DNA of 64,000 nt from contig NZ_JAMTCR010000003.1 of the NCBI RefSeq assembly GCF_024171945.1, positions 858,211 through 922,210 of the forward strand, read 5' to 3'. This document shows, piece after piece, positions 44,916 through 54,691 of this stretch; position 1 is the stretch's first letter, and each line of letters starts with the position of its first letter. The translations under genes were made by a program, and so were the position numbers. A model generated the notes under the pieces. It was given only the letters and a program-made list of their open reading frames with translations, did no database searches and was not told the origin of the DNA. The DNA comes from Actinokineospora globicatena (GTDB lineage: Bacteria > Actinomycetota > Actinomycetes > Mycobacteriales > Pseudonocardiaceae).

Positions 44916-45773
44916 TCACTCGTGGTCGTGCTCGTCGTCGAAATCGGCGACGCCTCGCTTCCAGTAGCCGGTGATGTCGTGGGCGGTCCTGTCCAGGCCC
45001 AGCTCGTCGCGGACCCAGCGGCGCAGCGGCTTGATCGAGCCCGCCTCGCCCGCGATCCAGACGTAGACCCGCTCGCCGTCGGGGACGCGGACCTCCCGCA
45101 CGGCGCGGTCGAGCGGGCCGGGGCCGCCAGGCTCGGCGCCGTCGCGGTGCAGCCAGCGCACCTCCACACCCCCGGGGTTGCGCAGGTCGATGTGCTCGCT
45201 CGTGTCCGCGACCTCGATGAACGCCCAGCCGCGCGCGGTGCGGGGCAGTTCCTCGAGCCAGCGGGCGATGGCGGGCAGCGCGGTCAGGTCGCCCGCGAGC
45301 AGGTAGCGGTCGTAGCGGTGCGGGACGATCAACCCACCGGGCGGGCCCGCCACGTGCACCACCGCGCCGGGTTCGACCGCGCGCGCCCAATCGCTGCCCA
45401 GCCCGCCCTCGTGCAGGGCGATGTCGAGGTCGAGCTCGCCGGTGGCCGGGTCGTAGCGGCGCACCGTGTACTCGCGGGAGGTCAGCGACGGCTTGGGCCA
45501 CCGCAGCACGTCGCCGTTGGGCTCCGGCAGCCGCAGCGTGCCGTCCGGGTCCGGGAACAGCACCTTGACGTGCTCGTCGGGCGCGTGCGCTTCGAACCCG
45601 GCGGTCCCGACGCCGCCGAGGGTGACCCGCAGCAGGCCGGACCCGACCATGGCCGTGCGCACCACCGTCGCGGCGCGCACGCGAATCGGGTAGCCGACCT
45701 TCTCCGCCGTGGTGCCCGCGCGGACCTCGGCGATCCGCTCGCGGTGGCGGTGCCGGTGGTCGACCCGGGTCAC
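44916..45773 (-). CDS. Siderophore-interacting protein, FAD-dependent ferric-siderophore reductase (ViuB-like)
   Basis: 285 residues from GTG 45773 overlapping the carrier-protein stop. The FAD-binding half has 'KPSLTSREYTVRRYDPATG' (the R-x-Y-T/S-V-R motif) and 'VHVAGPPGGLIVP'. The NAD(P)-binding half has 'YLLAGDLTALPAIARWLEEL', 'VYVWIAGEAGSIKPLRRW' and 'DITGYWKRGVADFD', which are diagnostic of the SIP family. It reduces the imported ferric catecholate in the cytoplasm and so releases iron. Confidence 0.95.
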   Translation of the reverse strand: MTRVDHRHRHRERIAEVRAGTTAEKVGYPIRVRAATVVRTAMVGSGLLRVTLGGVGTAGFEAHAPDEHVKVLFPDPDGTLRLPEPNGDVLRWPKPSLTSREYTVRRYDPATGELDLDIALHEGGLGSDWARAVEPGAVVHVAGPPGGLIVPHRYDRYLLAGDLTALPAIARWLEELPRTARGWAFIEVADTSEHIDLRNPGGVEVRWLHRDGAEPGGPGPLDRAVREVRVPDGERVYVWIAGEAGSIKPLRRWVRDELGLDRTAHDITGYWKRGVADFDDEHDHE

Positions 45774-46024
45774 GAGTCCGCCCCGGTGACGAGTCGGGTC
45801 CAGTGGTCCAGTCGAGGCTCCTCGGCGAGGTCGGCGAACTCCACCGCGGGCGCACCCGCCGCCCGCCAGCGCTCGACCAGGGCCATGGTGCGCATGGAGT
45901 CCAGGCCCAGGTCGAGCAGGTCGGCGTCCGGGGTCACCTCCTCCGGTGCGCAGCCGAGGACCTCGGCGATGTCGGCCCGCAGGCGGTCCGCGGTCAGGGC
46001 GTGGCCCGGCGCGGGGGCGTTCAC
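45770..46024 (-). CDS. Free-standing aryl carrier protein
   Basis: 84 residues from GTG 46024, with overlaps at both ends. One carrier domain: helix 'LRADIAEVLGCAPEEV', loop 'DADLLDLGLDSMRTMALVER' with the phosphopantetheine serine in GLDSMR, and the helix-3 segment 'VEFADLAEEPRLDHWTRLV'. In EntB and DhbB this domain is fused to the isochorismatase; here it is a separate gene immediately after it. It accepts DHB from the AMP ligase and presents it to the first NRPS C domain. Confidence 0.92.
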   Translation of the reverse strand: MNAPAPGHALTADRLRADIAEVLGCAPEEVTPDADLLDLGLDSMRTMALVERWRAAGAPAVEFADLAEEPRLDHWTRLVTGADS

Positions 46025-46695
46025 CGGCGGGCCCCCGCCGAGACCGGCGCGGCCAGCGCGGCCAGCGCGTCGGCGGTGGTGATCACGGCGCCGCAGCACT
46101 GCGCGACGTAGGCGCAGGCCCGGTCGTGGTGCTCGCGGGAGAAGTCGGCGACGGCGTCGCAGACCAGGATCGGCCGCAGGTCGGACATGAACGCCTCCAC
46201 GGCGGTGGCCTGGCAGCCGATGTGGGCGTAGACCCCGGTGATCAGCAGTTGGTCGCGGCGGGCGGCGGCGAGCAACTCGGTCAGCCGGGTGCGCTGGAAC
46301 GCGCTGTAGCGCCACTTGTCCAGCACCGTGTCGCCTGCCCTCGGGGCGAGTTCGGCGACGACGTCCGCGGCGCGCGGGTCGTCGTCGATGACCGCGCCGA
46401 TGCCCGCGCCCCAGAACTCGGTGAGCAGGCCGCGGTCCTCGGTGCTCTGGCGGCCCGGCTGGGCGGTGTAGAACACCGGGATCCCCGCGTCCCGCGCCGT
46501 GTCGAGCAGGGCCGCGATGTTGGCGACGACCCGCGGGATGGGCGCGCCCGCGAAAGGAGCGAGGAAGTAGCGCTGCGCGTCGTGCACCAACAGCGCCGCC
46601 CGGGTCGGGTCGGGCCGCCAGTCGACCCGACCCGCGGGCAGTTCGGCCGCCGTGGGCAGCCGGTAGGTGGCGATCTTGGGCAGGGACACGGTCAC
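46021..46695 (-). CDS. dhbB: Isochorismatase (without carrier domain)
   Basis: 224 residues from GTG 46695. Hydrolyses the vinyl ether of isochorismate to pyruvate and 2,3-dihydro-2,3-dihydroxybenzoate. Catalytic Asp39 in '[14 protein letters not shown]', Lys in '[12 protein letters not shown]' and the '[17 protein letters not shown]' strand with the family's conserved Cys/His are all present. It ends at the length of the hydrolase domain alone. Starts and stops overlap those of its neighbours. Confidence 0.95.
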   Translation of the reverse strand: MTVSLPKIATYRLPTAAELPAGRVDWRPDPTRAALLVHDAQRYFLAPFAGAPIPRVVANIAALLDTARDAGIPVFYTAQPGRQSTEDRGLLTEFWGAGIGAVIDDDPRAADVVAELAPRAGDTVLDKWRYSAFQRTRLTELLAAARRDQLLITGVYAHIGCQATAVEAFMSDLRPILVCDAVADFSREHHDRACAYVAQCCGAVITTADALAALAAPVSAGARR

Positions 46696-48326
46696 GCCTT
46701 CCTCACGAGGGCGGCCAGGGCCGCCCGCAGGTCACGTTTGCTGGTCTTGCCGACACCGGTCACCGGGAACTCCGCGACGACCTGCACGAGGTCGGGAACC
46801 TTGAACGCGGCGACGCCGCGCGCGCGGATGAACCGGCGCAGACCGGGCCCGGTGGGAGCCGCACCCGCCACGGGCACGACGAAGGCGCAGGTCCGCTCGC
46901 CGAGGTACTCGTCGGGCACCGCGACCACCGCGGCGTCGAGCACGTCGGGGTGGGCCATGAGGTGGTCCTCGACCTCTTCCGCGGCGACCTTCTCCCCGCC
47001 CCGGTTGATCTGCTCCTTGGCCCGGCCGACGACCTCCAGGTGCCCGGTCGGGCCGCGCCGCACCAGGTCCCCGGTGCGGTAGAAGCCGTCCGGGGTGAAC
47101 GCTCGGGAGTTGTGCTCGGGCGCGCGGTAGTAGCCGCGGATCGTGTACGGGCCGCGGGTCAGCAGCGCCCCGGTCTCCCCCGGCGGCACGAGGTCGTCGG
47201 AGCCCGCCGACGGGTTCTCCGGGTCGACCACGCGCACCTCGTCGTCCGGGGAGATCGGGCGTCCCTGGGTGCCCAGCACGAGGTCGTCCGGGTCGTCGAG
47301 GCGGGTGTAGCAGACCAGTCCCTCGGCCATGCCGAACACCTGCTGCAACCGCACACCCAGCGCAGGCCCGATCCGTTCGGCCAGCTCGCGGCCGCACTTG
47401 GCCCCGCCGACGAGCAGGACCTCCAGGGTGGACAGGTCGTGCTCGGTGCGGGCGGCCGCCTGCACCCACGAGGCGGCCAGCGGCGGCACGACCCCGGTGA
47501 TCGTCACGCCCTCGCGGTCGATGAGCCGGAACGCGGTGTCGGCGTCCGGGCGCGGGCAGAGCACGACCTTGGCCCCCACGTGCAGCGCACCCAGGACACC
47601 GGGCGAGCTCAACGGGAAGTTGTGCGCGGCGGGCAGGGCGGCCAGGTACACGCTGTCCGGGCGCAGCGCGCAGATGCGGGCGCTCTCGCGGGCGCTGTAG
47701 AGGTAGTCGTCATGGGTGCGCGGGATCAGCTTCGGCAGCCCGGTGCTGCCGCCGGAGAGCTGCAGGAACGCCACGCCCGATGGGTCGGGTTCGGGCAGCT
47801 CGCGCGGTGTGGTCGCGGACAGCTCGTCGAACTCGGTCGACCCGACCACGTGCACCTGGCGCACCGAGGGCACCTCGGCCGCCACGGCGTGCGCGAGGGC
47901 CGCGTGGTCGTACCGCTCGTGCGCGTCAACGGTGAGGATCGCGGCGGCCTCGCTCTGCTCGGCGAAGTGGCGCAGCTCGGTGTACCGGTGGGCGGGCAGA
48001 GCGAACACCGGCCAGGCGCCGACGCGCCACAGCCCGAACAGCACCGGGACGAACTCGGGCACGTTCGGCACCTGCACGACCACCCGCTGGCCCGCGCGGA
48101 TCCCGGCCTCGGCCAGGCCTGCCGCGATCCGGTGGGCGCGTCGGTCGAGTTCGGCGTAGTCCCAGCGGCTGGTGACACCGTGCCGCTCCCCCACCACGGC
48201 CGTGCGGGGCGCGTGCGCCTCGGCCAGCTCGGTGAGCAGTGCGCCGAAGGTCTGCCCGCGCCAGTGGCCCGCGGCGCGGTAGCGGGCGGCGACGTCCTGG
48301 GGCCACGGGCTGTGGTCGAGGGTCAT
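46692..48326 (-). CDS. dhbE: 2,3-dihydroxybenzoate-AMP ligase
   Basis: 544 residues from ATG 48326. Activates 2,3-dihydroxybenzoate as the adenylate and loads it on the aryl carrier. Motifs: '[20 protein letters not shown]' (P-loop), '[17 protein letters not shown]' (aryl-acid pocket with the His-Asn pair typical of DHB/salicylate enzymes), '[18 protein letters not shown]', 'YRTGDLVRR' and '[10 protein letters not shown]' with the catalytic lysine. Length and layout match EntE and DhbE. The start overlaps the stop of isochorismate synthase. Confidence 0.95.
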   Translation of the reverse strand: MTLDHSPWPQDVAARYRAAGHWRGQTFGALLTELAEAHAPRTAVVGERHGVTSRWDYAELDRRAHRIAAGLAEAGIRAGQRVVVQVPNVPEFVPVLFGLWRVGAWPVFALPAHRYTELRHFAEQSEAAAILTVDAHERYDHAALAHAVAAEVPSVRQVHVVGSTEFDELSATTPRELPEPDPSGVAFLQLSGGSTGLPKLIPRTHDDYLYSARESARICALRPDSVYLAALPAAHNFPLSSPGVLGALHVGAKVVLCPRPDADTAFRLIDREGVTITGVVPPLAASWVQAAARTEHDLSTLEVLLVGGAKCGRELAERIGPALGVRLQQVFGMAEGLVCYTRLDDPDDLVLGTQGRPISPDDEVRVVDPENPSAGSDDLVPPGETGALLTRGPYTIRGYYRAPEHNSRAFTPDGFYRTGDLVRRGPTGHLEVVGRAKEQINRGGEKVAAEEVEDHLMAHPDVLDAAVVAVPDEYLGERTCAFVVPVAGAAPTGPGLRRFIRARGVAAFKVPDLVQVVAEFPVTGVGKTSKRDLRAALAALVRKA

Positions 48327-49519
48327 CACCGCTCCCGCGTGCCGAGTGCCCGCAGCAGGGTGCGGAACTTCGCGCCGGTCTCGGCCAGCTCCGCGTCGGG
48401 GTTCGAGCCAGCGACGATCCCGGCGCCCGCGAACAAGCGCACCGTCGCGTCGCAGACCTCCGCGCAGCGGATGGTGACCACCCACTCGCCGTCGCCGTGC
48501 AGGTCGGTCCAACCGACCAGCCCGGTGAAGTAGCCGCGGTCGAGCGGCTCCAGGGCGGCGATCGCGTCGCGCGCGCGGTCGACGGGCACCCCGCACACCG
48601 CGGGCGTCGGGTGCAGCGCCTGTGCCAGCGCCAGCGCCGAGGTGCCGGGGTCGGCTGGATCGGCGATCCGGCCGGTGATCCGGGTCGAGAGGTGCCACAT
48701 GGTCGGCGTGCCGATCACGGCGGGTTCGGCGGGCACGTCCAGCTCGCGGCAGAACCGGCCGAGCACCCGCGCGACCTGGGCCGCGACGTGCGCGTGCTCG
48801 GCCCGGTCCTTGGTCGAGGCCAGCAGGGCGGCCCGGCGCCTGCGGTTCTCCGCTTCTTCGGACACCCTTGGCGCCGACCCGGCCAGCGGGTTGGCGACCA
48901 CCTCGGTGCCGCGCCGTGACACCAGCAGCTCTGGGCTGGCCCCGACCAGCGTCCGCAGCGCGGGATCGCCGGGCGCGCTGACGTCGACGGCGAAGGCGTG
49001 CGCCGCGGGGTCGGCGCGCACCAGCCGGGCGAGCAGCGCGGGCACCGCGACCGGGGTGTCGGCGAGCAGGTCGAGGCACCGCCCCAGCACGACTTTGTCC
49101 AACTCGCCACCGTCGATCAGCTCCAGCGCGCGGCGCACGGCGTCGGTGTAGCGCGCCGGTTCCGGTCGGGGGGTGACCGTCCAAGCGGGTACCGCCGCCG
49201 TTGCGGTGGGACCGTCGCCAGCAGGTGCGCGGGCCCGGCGGACGAGGGCGGGCACGACCAGGCTGGCCGGATCATCCGGGCGGAAGCCGATGGCGCCCAC
49301 CACCACGGGGTCGTCGAAACCTGCCCGGACCGCTGATGCCAGCGCCGCGGCCGCGGCTCGGGCGTGATCACCACCATCAGCTTCGACGGAGGCGTGCACG
49401 CCATCGGCGAGCAGCGAGCCGTGCGCCGAGGAGTAGTAGAACGACCCGGGCAGGTAAGCGGCCAGAAGATCCGCCCCCTGGTGGACGGGACGGGGACGCA
49501 CCAGGACAGCAGGAGACAC
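48326..49519 (-). CDS. dhbC: Isochorismate synthase
   Basis: 397 residues. GTG 49519 is chosen because AAGGGAA lies seven bases upstream; upstream codons in this frame are not protein-like. Converts chorismate to isochorismate. Chorismate-binding-enzyme motifs: '[14 protein letters not shown]', '[16 protein letters not shown]', 'NPLAGSAPR', '[12 protein letters not shown]', '[18 protein letters not shown]', '[12 protein letters not shown]' and '[17 protein letters not shown]'. It is separated by 133 bases from the dehydrogenase gene upstream, which could allow a second promoter. Confidence 0.95.
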   Translation of the reverse strand: MSPAVLVRPRPVHQGADLLAAYLPGSFYYSSAHGSLLADGVHASVEADGGDHARAAAAALASAVRAGFDDPVVVGAIGFRPDDPASLVVPALVRRARAPAGDGPTATAAVPAWTVTPRPEPARYTDAVRRALELIDGGELDKVVLGRCLDLLADTPVAVPALLARLVRADPAAHAFAVDVSAPGDPALRTLVGASPELLVSRRGTEVVANPLAGSAPRVSEEAENRRRRAALLASTKDRAEHAHVAAQVARVLGRFCRELDVPAEPAVIGTPTMWHLSTRITGRIADPADPGTSALALAQALHPTPAVCGVPVDRARDAIAALEPLDRGYFTGLVGWTDLHGDGEWVVTIRCAEVCDATVRLFAGAGIVAGSNPDAELAETGAKFRTLLRALGTRER

Positions 49520-49652
49520 GCCGAAGTTCCCTTCATGCGAGCGGATCGAGCCACGCCGAGCACATCCGAGGAGCGCTCCGCGTCGCGCCCATTCGCTCGT
49601 CTTGTCCAGCTGACAACCGGACGGCCGATCGCGCCGCGGCCCGGTCAGGCGA

Positions 49653-50438
49653 TCAAGCGCACAGGGTGGCGCCACCGTCCACGTAGAGGTTCTGCATCGT
49701 GATATGCCGTGCGCGGTCGGAGACCAGGAAAACCACGGCGTCAGCCACATCGGCGGGGGCGGCGATGCGCTTGAGCGGGATACCGACGCGGAACTGCGCC
49801 GGGTCGCCCGCGATGACCCGCTCCGGTCCGTTGCCCTCGGTCCAGAGCGCGCGCTGCATCTCGGTGTCGGTCGAGCCAGGCGAAACAATGTTGCAGCGAA
49901 CACCCGATCCGGCGAGTTCGAGACCGAGGCACCGGGTGAGCATCGTGGCCGCCGCCTTGGACGCCGCGTAGGCGGCCATTCCTGTGCGCGGCACACCTGC
50001 CGCGTTCGAGCCGATGGTGATCAGTACACCACGCCCGCGCGGCACCATGCGGTGGGAAATTTCCCGCAGCACGAAGAACACCCCGGTCGAATTGACCTCG
50101 AATGTCCGCACCCAGTCCCCGGTCCTGGTCGAACCGACGGAAGCCGGGAGCAGCACTCCCGCCGCGGACACGCCGATGTCGAGGGGCCCGAGGTCTCTCT
50201 CGACCTCTTCCACCACTCGCGCGAACGACTCCTGGTCGGTGACGTCGACCGGGAACGGCACCACCGACCCACCGGTGCGGTCCGCGACCGCCTTGAGCCC
50301 GTCGACATCGATGTCAACCCCGGCAACGGATACGCCTTCGTGGACCAGTGCTTCCGCGATGGCGGCACCGATCCCGCGCGCCGCACCGGTGACCAACGCG
50401 ATCCGGCCGGACAACCCGGTCACCCCGACCACCGGCAT
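49653..50438 (-). CDS. dhbA: 2,3-dihydro-2,3-dihydroxybenzoate dehydrogenase
   Basis: 261 residues from ATG 50438, preceded by GGAGGGAG (very close to the start). Short-chain dehydrogenase that oxidises the isochorismatase product to 2,3-dihydroxybenzoate with NAD. '[19 protein letters not shown]' (nucleotide site), 'VDIDVDGL' (Asp after strand 2, NAD preference), 'GVSAAGVLL', Ser in '[20 protein letters not shown]', and Tyr-x3-Lys in AYAASKAA. First gene of the siderophore operon in transcription order. Synteny with the other DHB genes makes the EntA/DhbA role secure. Confidence 0.93.
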   Translation of the reverse strand: MPVVGVTGLSGRIALVTGAARGIGAAIAEALVHEGVSVAGVDIDVDGLKAVADRTGGSVVPFPVDVTDQESFARVVEEVERDLGPLDIGVSAAGVLLPASVGSTRTGDWVRTFEVNSTGVFFVLREISHRMVPRGRGVLITIGSNAAGVPRTGMAAYAASKAAATMLTRCLGLELAGSGVRCNIVSPGSTDTEMQRALWTEGNGPERVIAGDPAQFRVGIPLKRIAAPADVADAVVFLVSDRARHITMQNLYVDGGATLCA

Positions 50439-51054
50439 CTCCCTCCGACGTATTAGCGAAGCTCTCCCAAGCTAGCTATTCACACCCCGATCCCGCGATA
50501 GCCGCACCGGAACTGTCATCCACGTTTTTGCCGGTTGCACATCATCACCCACAAGGCCGACCGATTCTCGTTTGTCGAAACGCCCGACGATCGAGGTAAA
50601 CCCGCAAGCACGACGAAATCCGAACAGCTTTCGCATTGTGCACAATAGGACGACTCGATGACAATACAACAGTCCTCTATAGACAAAAGATCCAAGGTGA
50701 ATTCCCACCCGTATCAGGACACGCCGAAGGGTGGTTTTTCCGCCGAACAGTCGTCTACACCCCGCGCCCTGCGGGCCGGCTTGCGACTCGGGCAGGCGCC
50801 GGGGCGACCGCGGAGATCACGAGTGGCTCGGTGCCGTTTGTGTGCACGGGAACAGCACCCCATCGTAGATGCCCGAGGCACTGCTGGCGCACCGCGCTCC
50901 CCGTTGTCGAGGTGCTCAACGCGGGCGGCCGTACATCCTCGCTACCGGTGCCCCACCACGCCGAAATCACCCTCGCCGTCATCTTCTCCGTACTCCTGAT
51001 CACGGCCGGTCCGCAGTCGGTGGTCTGGTTCTCATCATTCGGCGTGCTGCGCTA
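50439..51054. other. Upstream region of the siderophore operon, no gene seen
   Basis: About 600 bases. The first 250 are markedly less GC-rich and should hold the operon promoter. The stretch 50453-50471 matches the IdeR/DmdR iron box at only about 10 of 19 positions, too weak to call. Further along, open frames on both strands lack codon bias and ribosome binding sites. Confidence 0.45.
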
Positions 51055-51099
51055 CTACCTGATCACGATCCTGGCGGCAGCGAGCAGCCACCCGGGCAA

Positions 51100-51624
51100 C
51101 GCCGCTGCCCCTGCCCGCTCACCCTGCGCTACGCCGACGAACGCGCTCCGCGGCGTGAGCGGGCCAGCGCCTGCCCGCCGACGATCGCGCCGACCAAGCC
51201 CAGCAACGCGGCCGAGGCGGCCGGTCTCGAGGCGCGAGAGCGTGGAGTCGGAGTAGCCGCACAGGTGACCCAGATCCCGCAGGGTCGGGCCGCGGGCGCG
51301 GCGCGGTCGACGGACCAGGGTGCCGAGGTGGTCGCCCTGCAGGGCATCGTGAGCGTGGACGTGGTCGACCACCAGCTACCGCCCCACCCGATCAATCGGC
51401 AGCCCCAACTCCTCCACCAACTCCCGACCGGCTCACTCCTAGGTGACTCCCGGCCTCCACCGCCCCGCCCGGAACCGCCCAGTTCGGCTGTAGGTCGGCT
51501 CCACCCGCAACACCCGGTCATCGCGATCACGAAACCCCGCGTCCGCAGCCATCCGCTTGCGCGACAACGATTTCACATAGTCGGCCACGGGCATCACCGA
51601 CTCGGACGAGGAACCAGCAGTCAT
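51100..51624 (-). pseudogene. Nudix hydrolase remnant running into an XRE-type HTH remnant
   Basis: The start (ATG near 51624) reads 'PVADYVKSLSRKRMAADAGF' and 'DRDDRVLRVEPTY', the usual beginning of actinobacterial Nudix proteins. GGAVEAG follows near 51455, but the rest of the Nudix box (RELVEELGL near 51420) is in another frame, and a TAG interrupts 'DRVGR-LVVDHVHAHDALQGD' near 51373. Downstream the last frame becomes 'TLRDLGHLCGYSDSTLSRLE', a helix-turn-helix. The gene is destroyed by a frameshift, a stop and an apparent fusion. Confidence 0.65.
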
Positions 51625-51798
51625 CCCCGCAACCTAGCCCCACACGACCGGCTGCAGAAACGGCCTGCCCGGACTACTTCGTGGCGGCACGTACCGGAGG
51701 ACGCACTGGACGGGCCTGTGGCGAATACCAATGCCGGGCTGACCCGCACACCCGCCTGCCTGCTGACGCGCATTGTTCGAGTGCGGAGTGCGTTGCAG

Positions 51799-51831
51799 GG
51801 CCTCGGACTCGCTCCAGGCGAGTCCGAGGCC
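51799..51831 (-). terminator. 14-bp perfect hairpin after the DUF6355 gene
   Basis: Arms 51799-51812 and 51818-51831 pair exactly with a five-base loop. It begins seven bases beyond the stop codon of the small exported protein on the minus strand. Confidence 0.8.
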
Positions 51832-51837
51832 GGTGGT

Positions 51838-52143
51838 CTAGCAGGTCTTTCCGGTGTACCAGGCGTACTTGATGATGTTGAGTGGGCCGAGGTACCACCG
51901 GCCAGGGGGGATGCAGCGGTTGGTCCCCGGCTTGCCGTGCTTCTCGATGCGGATCACCACGCTGCCTGAGGTCGCGCAGTGGTTGTACCAGGCCTGGTTC
52001 TTCGGCGCGTCCGGGTCCCACCCGCACGCGAGCGACCCCACCGGTTCCGCTGTCGCCGCAGGGGCGACCACGGTTGCTAGAGCGAGAGCGGCGACCGTGC
52101 TCATAGTCGCCGCGGCGACGCGGAAGTTCTTGCTGGATCTCAC
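51838..52143 (-). CDS. DUF6355-like small exported protein
   Basis: 101 residues from ATG 52143 with GGAGG ten bases upstream. The signal peptide ends ATAE near residue 33. The mature part of about 68 residues has four cysteines (40, 56, 77, 101, the last being the C-terminal residue) and reads 'LACGWDPDAPKNQAWYNHC', 'GSVVIRIEKHGKPGTNRC' and 'PPGRWYLGPLNIIKYAWYTG'. The CGW/YNHC/RCxxPG/YxG.xC pattern matches DUF6355, a family of exported actinomycete proteins that databases link to natural-product loci without a known activity. Own terminator, so monocistronic. Confidence 0.75.
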   Translation of the reverse strand: MRSSKNFRVAAATMSTVAALALATVVAPAATAEPVGSLACGWDPDAPKNQAWYNHCATSGSVVIRIEKHGKPGTNRCIPPGRWYLGPLNIIKYAWYTGKTC

Positions 52144-52439
52144 TGTTTCCTCCCTTGGTCCCCAGATACCGGAGAGCCTGATCCCACAGCGAAACGCCCC
52201 CCCAGCGTGGATCTCACGAGCGGCCGGCGATCAGCGGCTCGCAGGCCCTAGACAGTAGCCCCGTAGGTCCCATCGAACTAGACGAACTCGAAATGCCGCC
52301 ATCGCGCGGAAACCCTCGTCCTGTCATCAGGGTGGGGCGATCGTGCCCGTCGGGGCGGCGACCAGGTAGATCACCGCACGCGCGGCTGGACCGCGAGGTG
52401 GTGGGACCTACTCTTCGGGTTCACCGTGAGGGGACCTCG

Positions 52440-53135
52440 ATGCCACAAGACACCGTGTTCGACCTGCCCTTTCCGCTGCGGGTCAACCCGCACTGGGATG
52501 CCGCCCGCTTACGCAACCTCGACTGGGTGCGCGAGCACGGGTTGGTGGGCGGTGAGCGGTCGGTGCGGTGGTATTCGTCGTGGGACATGCCCTTGCTGGC
52601 CGCCTACGGTTTCCCCGACGCCACCGGTCCGGGGTTGGACCTGTGCACCGACGCGATGGCGTTCTTCTTCGTCTTCGACGACCAGTTCGACGGCCCGCTG
52701 GGACGTGCGCCCGACCAGGTGGCGCGAGTGTGCCAGCGCCTGATCGACATCGTCCACGGCGCCCAGGCAGGCCACGACCCGTGCTCGTCCGCGTTCGCCG
52801 ACCTGTGGCGCCGCAGCACCGACAGCGCGGCTGCGGGGTGGTCGACGCGGGTGGCCCACGAGTGGGAGTACTACTTCGCCGCACACGCCCACGAGGCGAT
52901 CAACCGGCTGCGCGGCACACCAGGTGACGTCGAGCAGTACCTCCAGGTCCGCCGGGGCATCGCCGGCACCGCGTTGCCGGTGTCGCTGGGTGAACGCGCC
53001 GCGGGCATCACCGTGGCACCAGCGGCGTTCCACAGCCCGCAACTGCGGATCATGCGCGAGATCCATGCCTTGATCCCGGAAAAGTGCGGTATGACCGGGT
53101 CGACCTCGAAACCCGGTCACTACGACGACAGGTGA
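52440..53135 (+). CDS. Class I terpene synthase, truncated before the NSE motif
   Basis: 231 residues from ATG 52440 (GAGGGGA upstream), against about 320-340 for the family. The first two thirds are good: '[20 protein letters not shown]', the metal-binding D80-D81-x-x-D84 in '[14 protein letters not shown]', '[19 protein letters not shown]', and '[20 protein letters not shown]' (diphosphate-sensor Arg region). After '[16 protein letters not shown]' the sequence turns into unrelated residues and stops, just where the second metal motif (ND..S...E) should come. Without it the enzyme should be inactive as a cyclase, so this is probably a 3'-truncated gene. Confidence 0.75.
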   Translation: MPQDTVFDLPFPLRVNPHWDAARLRNLDWVREHGLVGGERSVRWYSSWDMPLLAAYGFPDATGPGLDLCTDAMAFFFVFDDQFDGPLGRAPDQVARVCQRLIDIVHGAQAGHDPCSSAFADLWRRSTDSAAAGWSTRVAHEWEYYFAAHAHEAINRLRGTPGDVEQYLQVRRGIAGTALPVSLGERAAGITVAPAAFHSPQLRIMREIHALIPEKCGMTGSTSKPGHYDDR

Positions 53136-53501
53136 TCGTCCCTGCCCGAACCGTGTCGATCTGGACGATCGGTTCTGCGGAGACCACCTCTTCCGTCTAC
53201 GGCGGGTGACGAGCCAGCGGAAATCGGTCGAGCCGTGACCATCGGCCCGCGGGCCCGGACGGGATGTCACCCGTCTGGGCGCGTTCGGCCTGGCATGTGC
53301 TCCGATAGCTTGTCGCCCAACGGTTTCGACTGTGGGTAGCTGGAGGGCGAGTGCTCCGCAGGAACGTGTAGGCGCTGGTAGCACTCGTCCTGCCCGCCGC
53401 GTTGACCGCCGTTGCGGCGAAGCAGCCAGCCGAGAGACCTTCCAGGGGACCAACTACCGGGTTCCCAGTCTTCGAGCCATGAGACCCATCTGGAGGACAT
53501 G
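53136..53501. other. Intergenic, no gene seen
   Basis: About 365 bases. I looked for the missing end of the terpene synthase here in all three plus frames and did not find the NSE motif. It contains the promoter of the next gene. Confidence 0.4.
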
Positions 53502-54374
53502 ATGTCCCGCAGGTTGCGCACACTCGCCGCGGTCGCGGTGACCGCAGCCCTTCTCCCATTCGTCCCGGCGTCGGCCGCCGCCGCCAACCCGGCCCCGTTC
53601 CTGTGGATCACCAGCCCCAGCCGCGAGACCGTGGTCCCGGTCGGTCAGCCGATCACCATCGTGGGCGGCTCCTTCGAGAGCGAGGGCACCAGAACCACCC
53701 GATCCGACGTCTCCCTCGACGGTGGCGCCACCTGGGCCCATTTCGACCACGGCGGCCAGTGGAGCCTCACGCACACGCCGACCGAGGTGGGTCCGCTCAA
53801 GGTCGTCACCCGGGCGGCGTGGTTGGACCAGTGGGGCGACCCGCGCACTTACCACGTCCGCGTCGGTCCGACGACCCCGCCCGGCCCGGTCACCTGCCCC
53901 TGCACGTTCACCAGTCCGCCCAAGGAAGGCAGCCCGGTCTTCGACGTGCAGGAGCCCTACAGCCCCGACCTGGGCTTCCGCTTCTTCGTCGACCGCCCTG
54001 GCACGCTGACCGGGTTCACTGCCCGACTCGGCCCGGAGGTCACCTGGGCCAGAGGCTACCTGTGGGACGACAACGAACGGTTGGCCTACGCGGACATGGA
54101 CCTGACCACCGGCCAGGTGACGTTCTCCCCCGGCGTGCGACTGGCGCCATACCGGCCGTACACGGTCTCCTACCACTTCAGCGGCCCGTACTACCCGGTC
54201 GCGGAGAACTACTTCACCGAGCGGATCACCCAGGGCCCCATCACCGCGATCCACGACGACCTCGGCGGCGCGGGAGTCTTCGGCTACAGCATGTCGGGCT
54301 TCACCGACCCGCCGACCCAGGTCTACCTCGACAGCAACTACCTGATCTCCCCCACCTTCGAACCCACCCCTTGA
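53502..54374 (+). CDS. Exported protein with Ig-like and DUF4082-like domains
   Basis: 290 residues; GGAGG five bases before the second of two adjacent ATG codons. Signal peptide ending ASAAAA. Residues 30-125 form an Ig-like domain ('SPSRETVVPVGQPITIVGGS', 'VSLDGGATWAHFDHGGQWS'). Residues 135-285 resemble DUF4082: 'LGFRFFVDRPGTLTGFTARL', 'RGYLWDDNERLAYADMDL', 'PYTVSYHFSGPYYPVAENYF'. DUF4082 domains occur on exported proteins with cell-surface or carbohydrate-related roles, but no activity is established. Monocistronic, with a strong terminator. Confidence 0.75.
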   Translation: MSRRLRTLAAVAVTAALLPFVPASAAAANPAPFLWITSPSRETVVPVGQPITIVGGSFESEGTRTTRSDVSLDGGATWAHFDHGGQWSLTHTPTEVGPLKVVTRAAWLDQWGDPRTYHVRVGPTTPPGPVTCPCTFTSPPKEGSPVFDVQEPYSPDLGFRFFVDRPGTLTGFTARLGPEVTWARGYLWDDNERLAYADMDLTTGQVTFSPGVRLAPYRPYTVSYHFSGPYYPVAENYFTERITQGPITAIHDDLGGAGVFGYSMSGFTDPPTQVYLDSNYLISPTFEPTP

Positions 54375-54381
54375 CCAGCGG

Positions 54382-54415
54382 CTCCTGGCAGTGCGGATCG
54401 CCGTACTGCCAGGAG
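54382..54415 (+). terminator. Hairpin after the DUF4082-like gene
   Basis: An 11-bp perfect stem (54382-54392 with 54405-54415) extends inward by four more pairs, one of them G-U, leaving a four-base loop. It starts eight bases after the stop codon. Confidence 0.8.
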
Positions 54416-54691
54416 ACGTCACCCGCGCCCACATAAGCGACAACGCGGTCGCGGGTGCCCGGCGGAAGTGATGTTCGCCGGGCACCCGCGGCTGGGTCAG
54501 AGGCAGCCGACGAGGATGACGGAGACGGCGGTGCAGGCCGATGCGGTTCGGTTGCCGGTGACGATGATGTGGCCCAACGACAGCAGGTGCAGGGGACGCG
54601 GAAGGTCTTTTTCACAACCGATCCGTTGTCCTCAAAGGACTAAAGAGGTGAGCGCCACAAGTACCTCGGGCTCGCCACGAGCCGCAAAGCG

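Noticed and set aside
41653..50438. An MbtH-like helper gene for the NRPS.
   Set aside because: I searched all gaps in the operon for a frame of about 70 codons with the conserved tryptophans and found none. If needed, it must be encoded elsewhere.
50453..50471. A possible IdeR/DmdR iron box upstream of the siderophore operon.
   Set aside because: Only about 10 of 19 positions match the consensus, no better than chance in this sequence. Iron control is likely but not shown here.
50472..50708. A 78-codon minus-strand frame upstream of dhbA.
   Set aside because: No ribosome binding site, no codon bias, and it covers the AT-richer region that should be the operon promoter.
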